A DNA stretch of 64,000 nucleotides from Cellulomonas sp. (GTDB taxonomy: Bacteria > Actinomycetota > Actinomycetes > Actinomycetales > Cellulomonadaceae). The notes below the pieces were generated by a model, which was not told the origin of the DNA, did not search any database, and saw nothing but the letters and a program-made list of their open reading frames with translations. The stretch spans positions 1-64,000 of the forward strand of contig NZ_JAGIBD010000012.1 of the NCBI RefSeq assembly GCF_017744555.1, written 5' to 3'. The first letter of the stretch is position 1. Every line of letters begins with the position of its first letter. The position numbers and the translations under genes are program-made. This document shows positions 55,097-62,424 of the stretch, piece by piece.

Positions 55097-55303
55097 TCAG
55101 TCGTCGTCGGACCAGCGACGGTAGTCGTCGTCCTCGTCGTCGGTGTCCACCGCAGCGCCTCCACGGCGGCTGTCGGTACCGAGGTCGTTGTGGCCATGCG
55201 ACCCGAGCTCCTGCTCCAGGGCTCGGTAGTTGGTCTCCGGGCTGAAGTACTTCAGCTCCCGGGCCACCTTCGTCTGCTTAGCCTTCTGACGGCCGCGCCC
55301 CAT
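55097..55303 (-). CDS. DUF3073 family protein
   Basis: 68 residues. MGRGRQKAKQTKVARELKYF is the highly conserved DUF3073 N-terminus; the C-terminal third is acidic (TDDEDDDYRRWSDD). The function is unknown, but the gene is almost always next to purM in actinobacteria. The ATG lies at the start of a 455-bp gap. TACCGT on the minus strand (55396-55391) is a possible -10. Confidence 0.9.
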   Translation of the reverse strand: MGRGRQKAKQTKVARELKYFSPETNYRALEQELGSHGHNDLGTDSRRGGAAVDTDDEDDDYRRWSDDD

Positions 55304-55758
55304 GGCATCGACCCCCTCTTACGTGGATGCGGGGCGGCTCCGTGCTGACACGTGCGGCCCCGGGGTGCTGAATCGTCTCTTCGCGGTGCAACGGTACATG
55401 GTCCTCCGGCATTCCGACCACTTGCGCCTCCGCGACTCTCGTCACGGTCCGACCTCACCGAGATCGTGTCGCGGGGGGCGACCAGAACCATTTGTCGGGT
55501 TTAGGCTGACAGTGCGGTCAGGGACTCGCGGCAGACATGGGCCCGGTGGACGTCATGTGAAGGTTCACTCGGGACGTCGTGTCCTGGAATGCGGCTTCTG
55601 TTCCGTTCGTTCATGCTAGGTGCCTGACACAGGAGTAGACGGCACGACGTCCTCAGCATCACCCGCTCGACCCAGGTTCCACCCGCTCCAGTCGTGGTCG
55701 GAGCGTCCCGACAGAAGCTCGGGCTCTCTCGGCCGCACGCTCGCCAGGAGGCAAGCTG
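55304..55758. other. 455-bp intergenic region between DUF3073 and bldC
   Basis: Divergent region without a convincing gene. A minus-strand TACCGT (55396-55391) may serve DUF3073. A TTTAGGCT (55500-55507) and a TAGGTG (55619-55624) are weak -10 candidates for bldC. GGAGG at 55747-55751 is the bldC ribosome site. The region is less GC-rich than its surroundings. I see no palindrome long enough to call an operator. Confidence 0.45.
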
Positions 55759-55971
55759 ATGACTACGCATCCCGCAGAGTCCGAGACCCTGCTCACGCCG
55801 TCCGAGGTCGCGACGCTCTTCCGCGTCGACCCCAAGACCGTCACCCGTTGGGCGAAGGCCGGCAAGCTGTCGTCGATCAGGACGCTCGGAGGGCATCGCC
55901 GCTACCGCGAGTCCGAGGTGCGGGATCTGCTGAACGGCGTCCCGCAGCCGCAGCGTCCCGCGGACGACTGA
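55759..55971 (+). CDS. bldC: BldC-type MerR-like DNA-binding protein
   Basis: 70 residues, the length of actinobacterial BldC. LLTPSEVATLFRVDPKTVTRWAKAGKL is the winged helix-turn-helix, followed by SIRTLGGHRRYRESEV that forms the wing. BldC proteins bind direct repeats and control development in Streptomyces; in non-sporulating actinobacteria the role is less clear. GGAGG is 7 nt before the ATG. A terminator follows. Confidence 0.93.
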   Translation: MTTHPAESETLLTPSEVATLFRVDPKTVTRWAKAGKLSSIRTLGGHRRYRESEVRDLLNGVPQPQRPADD

Positions 55972-56005
55972 CCTTCACCTTCTCGCGGTTCCCTGGCCGC
56001 GTGCA

Positions 56006-56032
56006 GAACGCCGGTGCCCGCCACCGGCGTTC
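56006..56032 (+). terminator. bldC terminator hairpin
   Basis: 11-bp stem (56006-56016 with 56022-56032) and 5-nt loop, 35 bp after the bldC stop, followed by a short TTG run. Confidence 0.75.
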
Positions 56033-56131
56033 TTGCGTGCCTGCGCAAGGACGCGCCGGCACGCGGCCCCCGCGACGCTGCCGGGGCCGGTGAGCCGCCG
56101 ACGGCGGTGAGGCCTGCGCGGGGCTCGGGGG

Positions 56132-56461
56132 TCAGTCGCGCGACCGGAGCCGGGCGGCCACGAGCACGGCGACGACGGCGACGGCGGCACCGAGGACCAT
56201 GCGCGCGCGCGTCCGCGCCTTCGGGTCGGCGTCGGAGCTCACGGCGTCCTTGAAGAGCTGCTTGCCGCTGTCGACCGCCCTTGAGGCCTGCACGCGTGGG
56301 TCGAGCGCGTCCGTGAGCTCGTCCACCGTCGCTGCGAGCCGTGCCCGGGTCGCGGCCACCTCCGCCTCGATCTCGAGGATCCGCGGGGTGGTGAACGGGG
56401 GCGGCGACGGCTTCTCGTCCGCGGCCTTGCCCTGGGTGTCCTGCGGCTTGTCGGCGCTCAT
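56132..56461 (-). CDS. DUF3618 family protein
   Basis: 109 residues. RILEIEAEVAATRARLAATVDEL is the DUF3618 signature (about 28-52), a soluble helix that probably pairs as a coiled coil, and one C-terminal membrane helix (about 86-104) ends the protein. The ATG overlaps the stop of the upstream holin-like gene in an ATGA. The set of holin-like plus DUF3618 genes is common in actinobacteria and thought to be envelope-related; the function is unknown. Confidence 0.85.
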   Translation of the reverse strand: MSADKPQDTQGKAADEKPSPPPFTTPRILEIEAEVAATRARLAATVDELTDALDPRVQASRAVDSGKQLFKDAVSSDADPKARTRARMVLGAAVAVVAVLVAARLRSRD

Positions 56462-56868
56462 GACGTGATCCCTGCCTTCACGGCGTCGATGTCCTGCTGC
56501 ACGTTCTCGATCGCGCGCGCCGGCTTGGGCGGCGACCCCTTCTTCAGCCGGTTCACGCCGACCAGTGCGAGCACCACGACGACGAGCAGCAGCACGCCCG
56601 TGACGACCAGCGCGGCGAGCCACGGCGCCCACACGGTGCACAGCGCGAGGATGGCGGTGGCGATGACGGCGGCGAGCAGGTAGAGCGACAGGAGGCCTGC
56701 CGCGCCGAGCAGCCCGGCGCCGAGACCCAGCTGCTGCGCCCGTCCGGTGATCTCCTCCTTGGCCAGGTCGATCTCGGCGCGCACGAGTCGTGAGGTCAGC
56801 TCACTGACCTCGCTCACCAGCTCGCCTACTGACCTGCCGCCGCCGGGTGGCGTGGACTGCGTCGACAT
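56458..56868 (-). CDS. phage-holin-superfamily-like membrane protein (DUF1469)
   Basis: 136 residues. An N-terminal helix GELVSEVSELTSRLVRAEIDLAKEEI precedes two membrane helices (about 50-105), as in the DUF1469/YqjE family. Despite the family name it has no phage context here. The ATG at 56868 is preferred over GTG 56874: GGGG (56877-56880) sits at a proper 8-nt distance from the ATG and too close to the GTG. Coupled to DUF3618 by an ATGA overlap. Confidence 0.83.
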   Translation of the reverse strand: MSTQSTPPGGGRSVGELVSEVSELTSRLVRAEIDLAKEEITGRAQQLGLGAGLLGAAGLLSLYLLAAVIATAILALCTVWAPWLAALVVTGVLLLVVVVLALVGVNRLKKGSPPKPARAIENVQQDIDAVKAGITS

Positions 56869-57021
56869 CGTCACGACCCCTTCGCTCGTCGCTCGGACTC
56901 TCAGTCTGCTGGTGGGGTGGGGCGGACGCGATCCGAGTGCGGGTGAGTGTGCCGCGCGGACGACGGCCCGCGCCGCGTCCGGCGGCAGGCTGCGCGGCGT
57001 GTCACCGGTACCGGGCGGGCG

Positions 57022-57465
57022 TCAGTCGGCCCAGGGGTGGACCTGCTCGCCGGCGGGGTGGACGGGCTCACGCGCACGGACGACGGACATCGGCGTCGGC
57101 TCGGGCAGGTGGTTGCGGCCCCAGGCGGCCAGCCCGCCGGCGACGAGGATGAGCGCGGCGCCCACGAGGAGGGCCGAGAGCCACGGCTCCAGGACGTGCG
57201 ACAGGCCGAGCACGGCGGCCGTGGTGAACAGCCCGAGACCGAAGACGGTGAGCAGCAGCGCGGCCGCGAACGCGATCGCGGACGGGCGGATCTCGACGGC
57301 GCGCCTGCGGACGCTCGCCCCCACCGCGTCGATCTCCGCCTGGACGGCTTCGCGGACCCGGTCCTCGGCGTTCTCGATCTTCTCGCGCGCGAGCTCGGCG
57401 ATCGGCTCGGTGAAGCGGTCGAAGAAGCGGTGGCGCGGGCGATCGGGCCCGGACGAGCTGCTCAC
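57022..57465 (-). CDS. second holin-superfamily-like membrane protein
   Basis: 147 residues. A basic N-terminus, a long amphipathic helix (about 20-55: EPIAELAREKIENAEDRV), then two membrane helices (about 65-115). It resembles the DUF1469 neighbour but is separately encoded, 154 bp upstream on the same strand. GTG 57465 has GGAGG 7 nt upstream. An earlier TTG at 57492 is in frame and has no ribosome site, so it is not chosen. Confidence 0.78.
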   Translation of the reverse strand: MSSSSGPDRPRHRFFDRFTEPIAELAREKIENAEDRVREAVQAEIDAVGASVRRRAVEIRPSAIAFAAALLLTVFGLGLFTTAAVLGLSHVLEPWLSALLVGAALILVAGGLAAWGRNHLPEPTPMSVVRAREPVHPAGEQVHPWAD

Positions 57466-57551
57466 GGGAGGTCCTCCGTCGGCTGGCGACAAGTGCGGTG
57501 CGACCAGCCTAGGCGTCCTGGTGGGGGCTCCGTGGCCCCTCCGGAAACGGA

Positions 57552-57579
57552 AAGAACCCCCGGTCTCCCGGGGGTTCTT
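57552..57579 (-). terminator. tRNA operon terminator
   Basis: 12-bp perfect stem (57552-57563 with 57568-57579) and a 4-nt loop, just beyond the 3' end of tRNA-Phe. On the minus strand it is followed by TTTCC, a weak U-run. Confidence 0.85.
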
Positions 57580-57586
57580 CCTGCGG

Positions 57587-57659
57587 TGGCTCCGACCGGT
57601 GTCGATCCGGTGACCTCACGATTTTCAGTCGTGCGCTCTACCAACTGAGCTACAGAGCC
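57587..57659 (-). tRNA. tRNA-Phe (GAA)
   Basis: 73 nt. The acceptor GGCTCTG pairs with CGGAGCC. The D-loop AGCTCAGTTGGTAGAGC and the T-arm around GGATCGACACC fold normally. The anticodon loop reads CTGAAAA with anticodon GAA. The 3' CCA is not encoded (ACCG follows). It lies last in a minus-strand Glu-Asp-Phe series. Confidence 0.97.
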
Positions 57660-57671
57660 TTGGAACGAGAA

Positions 57672-57691
57672 CGCCGGTCCGAAGACCGGCG
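57672..57691 (-). terminator. hairpin between tRNA-Asp and tRNA-Phe
   Basis: 8-bp stem (57672-57679 with 57684-57691) closing a TTCG tetraloop on the minus strand, followed by TTCTCGTT. It may be a partial terminator or processing signal. Confidence 0.6.
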
Positions 57692-57698
57692 CTTCGAG

Positions 57699-57772
57699 CG
57701 ACCCCGACGGGACTTGAACCCGCGACCTCCGCCGTGACAGGGCGGCGCGCTAACCAACTGCGCTACGGGGCC
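57699..57772 (-). tRNA. tRNA-Asp (GTC)
   Basis: 74 nt. The acceptor GGCCCCG pairs with CGGGGTC (one G-T). The anticodon loop CTGTCAC gives GTC, and the T-arm GGGTTCAAGTCCC is canonical. No CCA is encoded. It is the middle of the three-tRNA series. Confidence 0.97.
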
Positions 57773-57847
57773 TCGTGTACTGCTGCACTGCGAGACCGTG
57801 GTGCTGAACTGCTGCCTTGCTCGTCCTTCTTACTGCTGAACTGCTCG

Positions 57848-57920
57848 TACCCCCAACGGGATTCGAACCCGTGCTACCGCCGTGAAAGGGCGGGGTCCTA
57901 GGCCGCTAGACGATGGGGGC
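57848..57920 (-). tRNA. tRNA-Glu (TTC)
   Basis: 73 nt. The acceptor GCCCCCA pairs with TGGGGGT (first pair G-T). The anticodon loop CTTTCAC gives TTC; the T-arm GGGTTCGAATCCC is canonical. No CCA is encoded. First gene of the series; its promoter lies just upstream on the minus strand. Confidence 0.97.
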
Positions 57921-57962
57921 GAGTCCCGCCCCTGACGTCGAGGCGCCGGATGACCGGTGACG

Positions 57963-57992
57963 AGCATACGGGGTGACGGGCCCGATCTCCAA
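57963..57992 (-). promoter_or_regulatory. tRNA operon promoter
   Basis: On the minus strand, TTGGAG (57992-57987) and TATGCT (57968-57963) are 18 bp apart, a good -35/-10 pair. Transcription would start near 57956, about 36 nt before tRNA-Glu. Confidence 0.7.
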
Positions 57993-58056
57993 AGTGAGGG
58001 TCTGTGGGCCGGCGCACACCGATGAAACCTGGGCCGTGAGCAGGCAGGATGGTCGC

Positions 58057-58410
58057 GTGGTCGACATGACGAGGGCCGAGTTCGAGGACGCGGTGCGCGA
58101 CGCGCTCGACGAGATCCCGGCCGAGCTCGCCGCGATGATGGACAACGTCGTGGTGCTGGTCGAGGACGAGGTCCCGCCGGGCGAGGAGGAGCTCCTCGGG
58201 CTGTACGAGGGGACGCCGCTCACGGAGCGGGGGGAGTTCTGGGCGGCCGGGTCGCTGCCCGACCGCATCACGATCTTCCGCAAGCCGACGCTCGCGATCT
58301 GCGACGACCGGGACGACGTCGTCGAGGAGGTCGCGGTCACCGTGGTGCACGAGATCGCGCACCACTTCGGCATCGACGACGCCCGCCTGCACGAGCTCGG
58401 CTGGGGCTGA
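58057..58410 (+). CDS. minimal zinc metallopeptidase family protein (DUF1025-like)
   Basis: 117 residues. HEIAHHFGID near the C-terminus is the zinc-binding HExxH motif with a downstream Asp, as in the small zincin-like family. The N-terminal half (FEDAVRDALDEIPAELAAMMDNVVVLVED) is conserved in the group, whose substrates are unknown. GTG 58057 follows a CAGGAT by 6 nt; ATG 58066 is a less likely start. Soluble, no signal peptide. Confidence 0.87.
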   Translation: MVDMTRAEFEDAVRDALDEIPAELAAMMDNVVVLVEDEVPPGEEELLGLYEGTPLTERGEFWAAGSLPDRITIFRKPTLAICDDRDDVVEEVAVTVVHEIAHHFGIDDARLHELGWG

Positions 58411-58458
58411 GCGGCCGGTCGCGCGAGAGCGTCGGAGGGGCGCGTTAGGGTCGGCCGC

Positions 58459-59379
58459 ATGGTTGCCGTCGGCGTCGTGCTGCTGCCCGAGGATCGCTGG
58501 TCGCAGGCGCGTGCGCGCTGGCAGCAGGTCGAGGAGTGGGGGTTCGACCACGCCTGGACCTACGACCACCTCGCGTGGCGGACGCTCGCGGACGGGCCGT
58601 GGTTCGCGACCGTCCCGCTGCTCGCCGCGGCGGCGGCTGTGACCGAGCGGATCGGGCTCGGCACGTTCGTGGCGTCGCCCAACTTCCGGCACCCGGTGCC
58701 GTTCGCCAAGGACGTCATGGGTCTCGACGACGTGAGCGAGGGGCGGTTCCTGCTGGGCATCGGCGCAGGCGGAGAGGGGTTCGACGCGTCCGTGACCGGT
58801 CCGGCCCCGACGCGCGGCGAGCGGACGCGGCGGTTCGAGGAGTTCGTGCAGCTGCTGGACGAGCTGCTCACCCAGTCAGCCACGACGCGGCGTGGCGAGT
58901 TCTACACGGCCGACGACGCGCGGATGATCCCCGGCACGGTCGCCCGTCCCCGGCCGCCGTTCCTCGTCGCCGCGGCCGGTCCGCGCACCATGCGCCTGGC
59001 GGCCCGGCTCGGGCAGGGGTGGGTCACCTACGGGCCCAGCTACGCGACCGAGGACGTCCCGGCCGACCCGACGGTCGCCCAGGAGCAGTGGTGGACGGGG
59101 CTGGCCGAGGAGTCCGAGCGGATGGACGCGGCCGAGGCGGCTGCCGGGCGGACCGAGCCGCTGCGCCGCGTCCTCAGCCTCGACGGCGCACCGATCTTCT
59201 CGCTGGCGTCGCTCGACCTCGCGGTGGAGGGGGTCGAGCGTGCGGCGGCGCTCGGGTTCACCGACGTCGTGGTCCACTGGCCTCGCCCGGACGGGATCTA
59301 CGCCGGGCGGGAGTCCGTGCTCGAGGCGTTCGCCGGACGGCTCGCGGAGCTTCAGGCGCTGCCGGTCGCCACGCGCTGA
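58459..59379 (+). CDS. LLM-class F420-dependent oxidoreductase
   Basis: 306 residues, luciferase-like TIM barrel of the F420-dependent group: WGFDHAWTYDHLAWR, RIGLGTFVASPNFRHPVPFAKD and LGIGAGGEG are typical. The cofactor F420H2 would reduce a small substrate; the target is unknown. It differs from the two FMN monooxygenases at 21.9-24.5 kb in length and N-terminus. ATG 58459 follows TAGGGT (58446-58451) by 7 nt, with no Shine-Dalgarno. Confidence 0.87.
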   Translation: MVAVGVVLLPEDRWSQARARWQQVEEWGFDHAWTYDHLAWRTLADGPWFATVPLLAAAAAVTERIGLGTFVASPNFRHPVPFAKDVMGLDDVSEGRFLLGIGAGGEGFDASVTGPAPTRGERTRRFEEFVQLLDELLTQSATTRRGEFYTADDARMIPGTVARPRPPFLVAAAGPRTMRLAARLGQGWVTYGPSYATEDVPADPTVAQEQWWTGLAEESERMDAAEAAAGRTEPLRRVLSLDGAPIFSLASLDLAVEGVERAAALGFTDVVVHWPRPDGIYAGRESVLEAFAGRLAELQALPVATR

Positions 59380-59464
59380 GACCGGCTCGGCGGGCGCCCC
59401 GTCTCCTGGCACCGTCGACGAGGCGCGCACAGGTCAGGCCGCGCCCGTGGGCCGCGCCGGGACG

Positions 59465-60424
59465 TCAGTGGGCCCCGCGGGCCTGCCAGGCCGTGGTGAC
59501 CATCTCGTCGAGCGAGTACGTCATGCGCCACCCCAGGTCGCGTGCGGCGAGCTCGCCGGACGCGACGATGCGTGCCGGGTCGCCGGGACGCCGCGGGGCG
59601 ATCTCGGGCTCGAACGCGATCCCGGTGGCTCCGGCCATGGCCGTCATGATCTGCCGGACCGAGACGCCGTCGCCCGAGCCGAGGTTGTACACGGGCTCGA
59701 GCCGTCCGCCGTCGGCGAGCACGCGCGCCGCGGCCACGTGGGCGTCCGCGAGGTCGGCGACGTGGATGTAGTCGCGGACGCACGTGCCGTCGGGCGTCGG
59801 GTAGTCGGTGCCGTTGATGCGCGGCGTGCGGCCCTCCGCGAGCGCGTCGAGCACCAGCGGGAAGAGGTTGTGCGGGCTCGTGTCGTACAGCTCGGGGGTG
59901 CCTGAGCCGACGACGTTGAAGTACCGCAGCGACGTGTGACGCAGACCGGCCGCACGGCCCTGGTCCCGCAGCAGCCACTCGCCGATGAGCTTGGACTCGC
60001 CGTAGGGCGACTCGGGGCGCGTGGCGGTGGTCTCGGTGACCAGGTCCACGTCCGGCGTGCCGTAGACGGCCGCGGACGACGAGAAGACGATCGCGTCGAC
60101 GCCCTGCGAGGCCATGGCCTCGAGCAGGTGCGCGGTGCCGGTGACGTTCTGGTCGTACGTGTGCAGCGGCCGGTCGACCGAGACGCCCGCGTACTTGAAT
60201 CCCGCGAGGTGCACGACCCCGACGACGCCGTGCGTCGCGAGGGTGTCCGCGACGAGGTCGGTGTCGAGGATCGAGCCCTCGACGAGGGGGACGTCCGCCG
60301 GGACGAACTCCTTGTGGCCGCTCGACAGGTCGTCGAGGACGACCGTCGGCAGACCGACCTGCCCGAACGCCCGCACCACGTGCGACCCGATGTACCCCGC
60401 CCCGCCAGTGACCAGCCACGTCAT
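59465..60424 (-). CDS. galE: UDP-glucose 4-epimerase
   Basis: 319 residues. NAD-binding GGAGYIGSHV at the start, and the Ser-Tyr-Lys active site in FSSSAAVYG and SPYGESKLIGE. RYFNVVGSG and YNLGSGDGVSVRQI are typical. It interconverts UDP-glucose and UDP-galactose for cell-wall sugars. The start overlaps the surE stop in an ATGA, so they can be coupled, but TAGGCT (60437-60432, minus strand) 7 nt upstream also suggests a separate leaderless transcript. Confidence 0.95.
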   Translation of the reverse strand: MTWLVTGGAGYIGSHVVRAFGQVGLPTVVLDDLSSGHKEFVPADVPLVEGSILDTDLVADTLATHGVVGVVHLAGFKYAGVSVDRPLHTYDQNVTGTAHLLEAMASQGVDAIVFSSSAAVYGTPDVDLVTETTATRPESPYGESKLIGEWLLRDQGRAAGLRHTSLRYFNVVGSGTPELYDTSPHNLFPLVLDALAEGRTPRINGTDYPTPDGTCVRDYIHVADLADAHVAAARVLADGGRLEPVYNLGSGDGVSVRQIMTAMAGATGIAFEPEIAPRRPGDPARIVASGELAARDLGWRMTYSLDEMVTTAWQARGAH

Positions 60425-61224
60425 GGTGCCGAGCCTACCGACGCCTCCGCGGTGCTCTGGTCGGCGCCCGGGGACGGCAGCTCGGGGAGGGTGGCGTCCG
60501 CGTCGAAGCACGGTGCGCGCAGCTGCGTGAGGGTCGCCCAGCCGCGGGCGAGCAGGCCCGCGTCAGTGTCGGGCTCGCGCGTGATCTCGACGTCGGCGTA
60601 GGTGAGCTGCAGGTCGCCGTGCTCGAGCTCGTGGACGCGGGCCTGCACGGCGCCGAACGACGCGAGCGGGGCCTTGCGCAGGCCGCGGACCTCGTCGGCC
60701 GGCCGGTCGGGGACGTTGAGGTTGAGCACCCGGTGGCGTTCGCCGTGGGCGACGAGCCAGTCGAGCACCGGACGGGCGAACCAGCCGGCGGTCTCCCAGT
60801 GGCGCGGGTCCTGCTCGGCGATCGAGACGGCCAGGCCGGGGATGTCGTGCGTCGCCGCCGACAGGGCTGCGCCGACCGTGCCGGAGTGCAGCACCGCGTG
60901 GCCCGTGTTCGCCCCGCGGTTGACGCCCGACAGGACGACGTCGGGCTTCGGGCCGAACCCGCCGTAGGCCGCGACGAACGCGATGAGCCCCGGTGCGGCG
61001 CGCACCGCGAACGACGGGACGCCGTCGGGCAGCCCGGGCGAGGGGCGCGCCTCGACCATGAGGCGGCCGTCCTTCTCGGCCCCGAGCAGCGAGGCGCTCG
61101 CGCCGGACGACTCGCGCTGCGGGGCGGCGACGACCACGTCGTGACCTGCGTCGAGCGCGACCCGGGCGAGCACGGTCAGGCCGGGGGAGTCGATGCCGTC
61201 GTCGTTCGTCACGAGCACACGCAT
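60421..61224 (-). CDS. surE: 5'/3'-nucleotidase SurE
   Basis: 267 residues. VTNDDGIDSPGL is the metal-binding signature at the N-terminus; VLSGVNRGANTG and GTVGAALSAA line the active site. It dephosphorylates nucleoside monophosphates. ATG 61224 has GGATGGG upstream. A C-terminal extension of about 20 residues (Pro/Ser-rich) is not typical of the core. galE overlaps its end. Confidence 0.93.
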   Translation of the reverse strand: MRVLVTNDDGIDSPGLTVLARVALDAGHDVVVAAPQRESSGASASLLGAEKDGRLMVEARPSPGLPDGVPSFAVRAAPGLIAFVAAYGGFGPKPDVVLSGVNRGANTGHAVLHSGTVGAALSAATHDIPGLAVSIAEQDPRHWETAGWFARPVLDWLVAHGERHRVLNLNVPDRPADEVRGLRKAPLASFGAVQARVHELEHGDLQLTYADVEITREPDTDAGLLARGWATLTQLRAPCFDADATLPELPSPGADQSTAEASVGSAP

Positions 61225-61270
61225 GGACCCATCCGACCGTCCGTGCCGCGCGGCCGCCACCCGAGGGGCC

Positions 61271-62323
61271 TCAGCCGGACGCGTCCTCCAGCGACCGCAC
61301 GACGACCCGGCGGGCGAAGCGCTCGATCTGCTCCCGCCGGCCCGTCCCGAGGCCCCGACGGGTCACGTTGAGGGCACCCGCGGCCGCGCCGAGCCGGACC
61401 GACTCCTCGAGCGGGAGTCCGCGTCCGAGGCCGACCGCGATGCCCGCCGTCATCGAGTCCCCGGCGCCCCGGTGGTCGACGACCGTGATCGGCGGGGGAT
61501 GCACCGTGCGGACGTCGTCGGAGGTCACGATGAGGCCCGCGTCGCCGGCACGCGACACGACGACCGAGCCCAGGCAGCCGCCCGGCCCGTCGGCGGACGC
61601 GCCCGCGAGGTCCGCGCGGCTGCGGTCGAGGAGCGCCCGCGCCCCGCGCACCAGGTCGGCGGTGGTGTCGCCCGCGACGAAGCCGCCCTCGACGAGCTCC
61701 TCGTGGCTGATCTTGAGCACGGTGCCGCCGGCCTGCGCGAACGCGGCGGCCGCCCTGCCCGACAGGTCGCCGACCACCGTGCGGCCCGCGGCGCGCAGGT
61801 CGCGCGCGAGGCGGCCGAGCACGGCCGCGGGCAGGACCGACGGCGGGTCGGCTCCTGTCAGCACCGTGACATCGGCGTCCATCGCCTCGACGAGGACCGT
61901 GCCGTACAGGTCGTCGAGCTCGTGGCGGTCGAGGGAGTGCGGCGGCGTCTGGGCGATCTCCCGGCGGTCACCCTCACGCCGGTCGTGGACGTAGGCGCCG
62001 TTGCCGCCCGAGTACTGGGTAGGCCGCACCCGGAGCCGCTCGACCTCGGCGAGGTGCGCCAGGACCGTGCCGATCTCGCCGCCGAACGGCCCGCACACCA
62101 CGACCTCGGCGCCGAGCGAGACCGCCATCCGGCCGACCCACAGGCCCTGGCCGCCCGCGTGCACGTGCACCTCGGGGTGCGAGTCCTCGCTGCTCGGCGC
62201 CTCGATCGTGACGGTCAGCCAGGGCGTCGCGGCGAGGACGCACACGCGCGGGGAGCGGCCCTCGTCGGGCGTGCCCGGTGTCGTGGCCGGGGCGGTGTCG
62301 GGCGTCGTCGGCGCGGCCGGCAT
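61271..62323 (-). CDS. PfkB-family carbohydrate kinase
   Basis: 350 residues. The PfkB C-terminal signature DHRGAGDSMTAGIAVGL carries the catalytic Asp; the N-terminal HVHAGGQGLWVGRMA is the substrate motif in a form closer to fructose-1-phosphate/tagatose-6-phosphate kinases. A Pro/Thr-rich N-terminal stretch of about 25 residues is extra. CACACT (62335-62330, minus strand) is 6 nt before the ATG, no Shine-Dalgarno. The substrate is not determined; no PTS or sugar gene is adjacent. Confidence 0.85.
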   Translation of the reverse strand: MPAAPTTPDTAPATTPGTPDEGRSPRVCVLAATPWLTVTIEAPSSEDSHPEVHVHAGGQGLWVGRMAVSLGAEVVVCGPFGGEIGTVLAHLAEVERLRVRPTQYSGGNGAYVHDRREGDRREIAQTPPHSLDRHELDDLYGTVLVEAMDADVTVLTGADPPSVLPAAVLGRLARDLRAAGRTVVGDLSGRAAAAFAQAGGTVLKISHEELVEGGFVAGDTTADLVRGARALLDRSRADLAGASADGPGGCLGSVVVSRAGDAGLIVTSDDVRTVHPPPITVVDHRGAGDSMTAGIAVGLGRGLPLEESVRLGAAAGALNVTRRGLGTGRREQIERFARRVVVRSLEDASG

Positions 62324-62373
62324 GCGTCGAGTGTGAGGCCCGGCGAGGCCCGCCGCGCGGCGGACGGACGAGC

Positions 62374-62415
62374 GACGGCCGCGGGCGCCCGATCAGGGAG
62401 GCGCCCGCGGCCGTC
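62374..62415. terminator. hairpin terminator
   Basis: 16-bp perfect stem (62374-62389 with 62400-62415) and a 10-nt loop, 9 bp beyond the end of the ABC ATPase gene on the minus strand and before the PfkB promoter. Confidence 0.85.
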
Positions 62416-62424
62416 AGTCCGGGG

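Noticed and set aside
56458-57465. Holin-like genes as a prophage remnant
   Set aside because: No integrase, lysin, capsid or attachment site nearby. The DUF1469 family is a normal chromosomal group in actinobacteria.
57022-57492. TTG at 57492 as start of the second holin-like gene
   Set aside because: No ribosome site at the TTG, whereas GTG 57465 has GGAGG at 7 nt.
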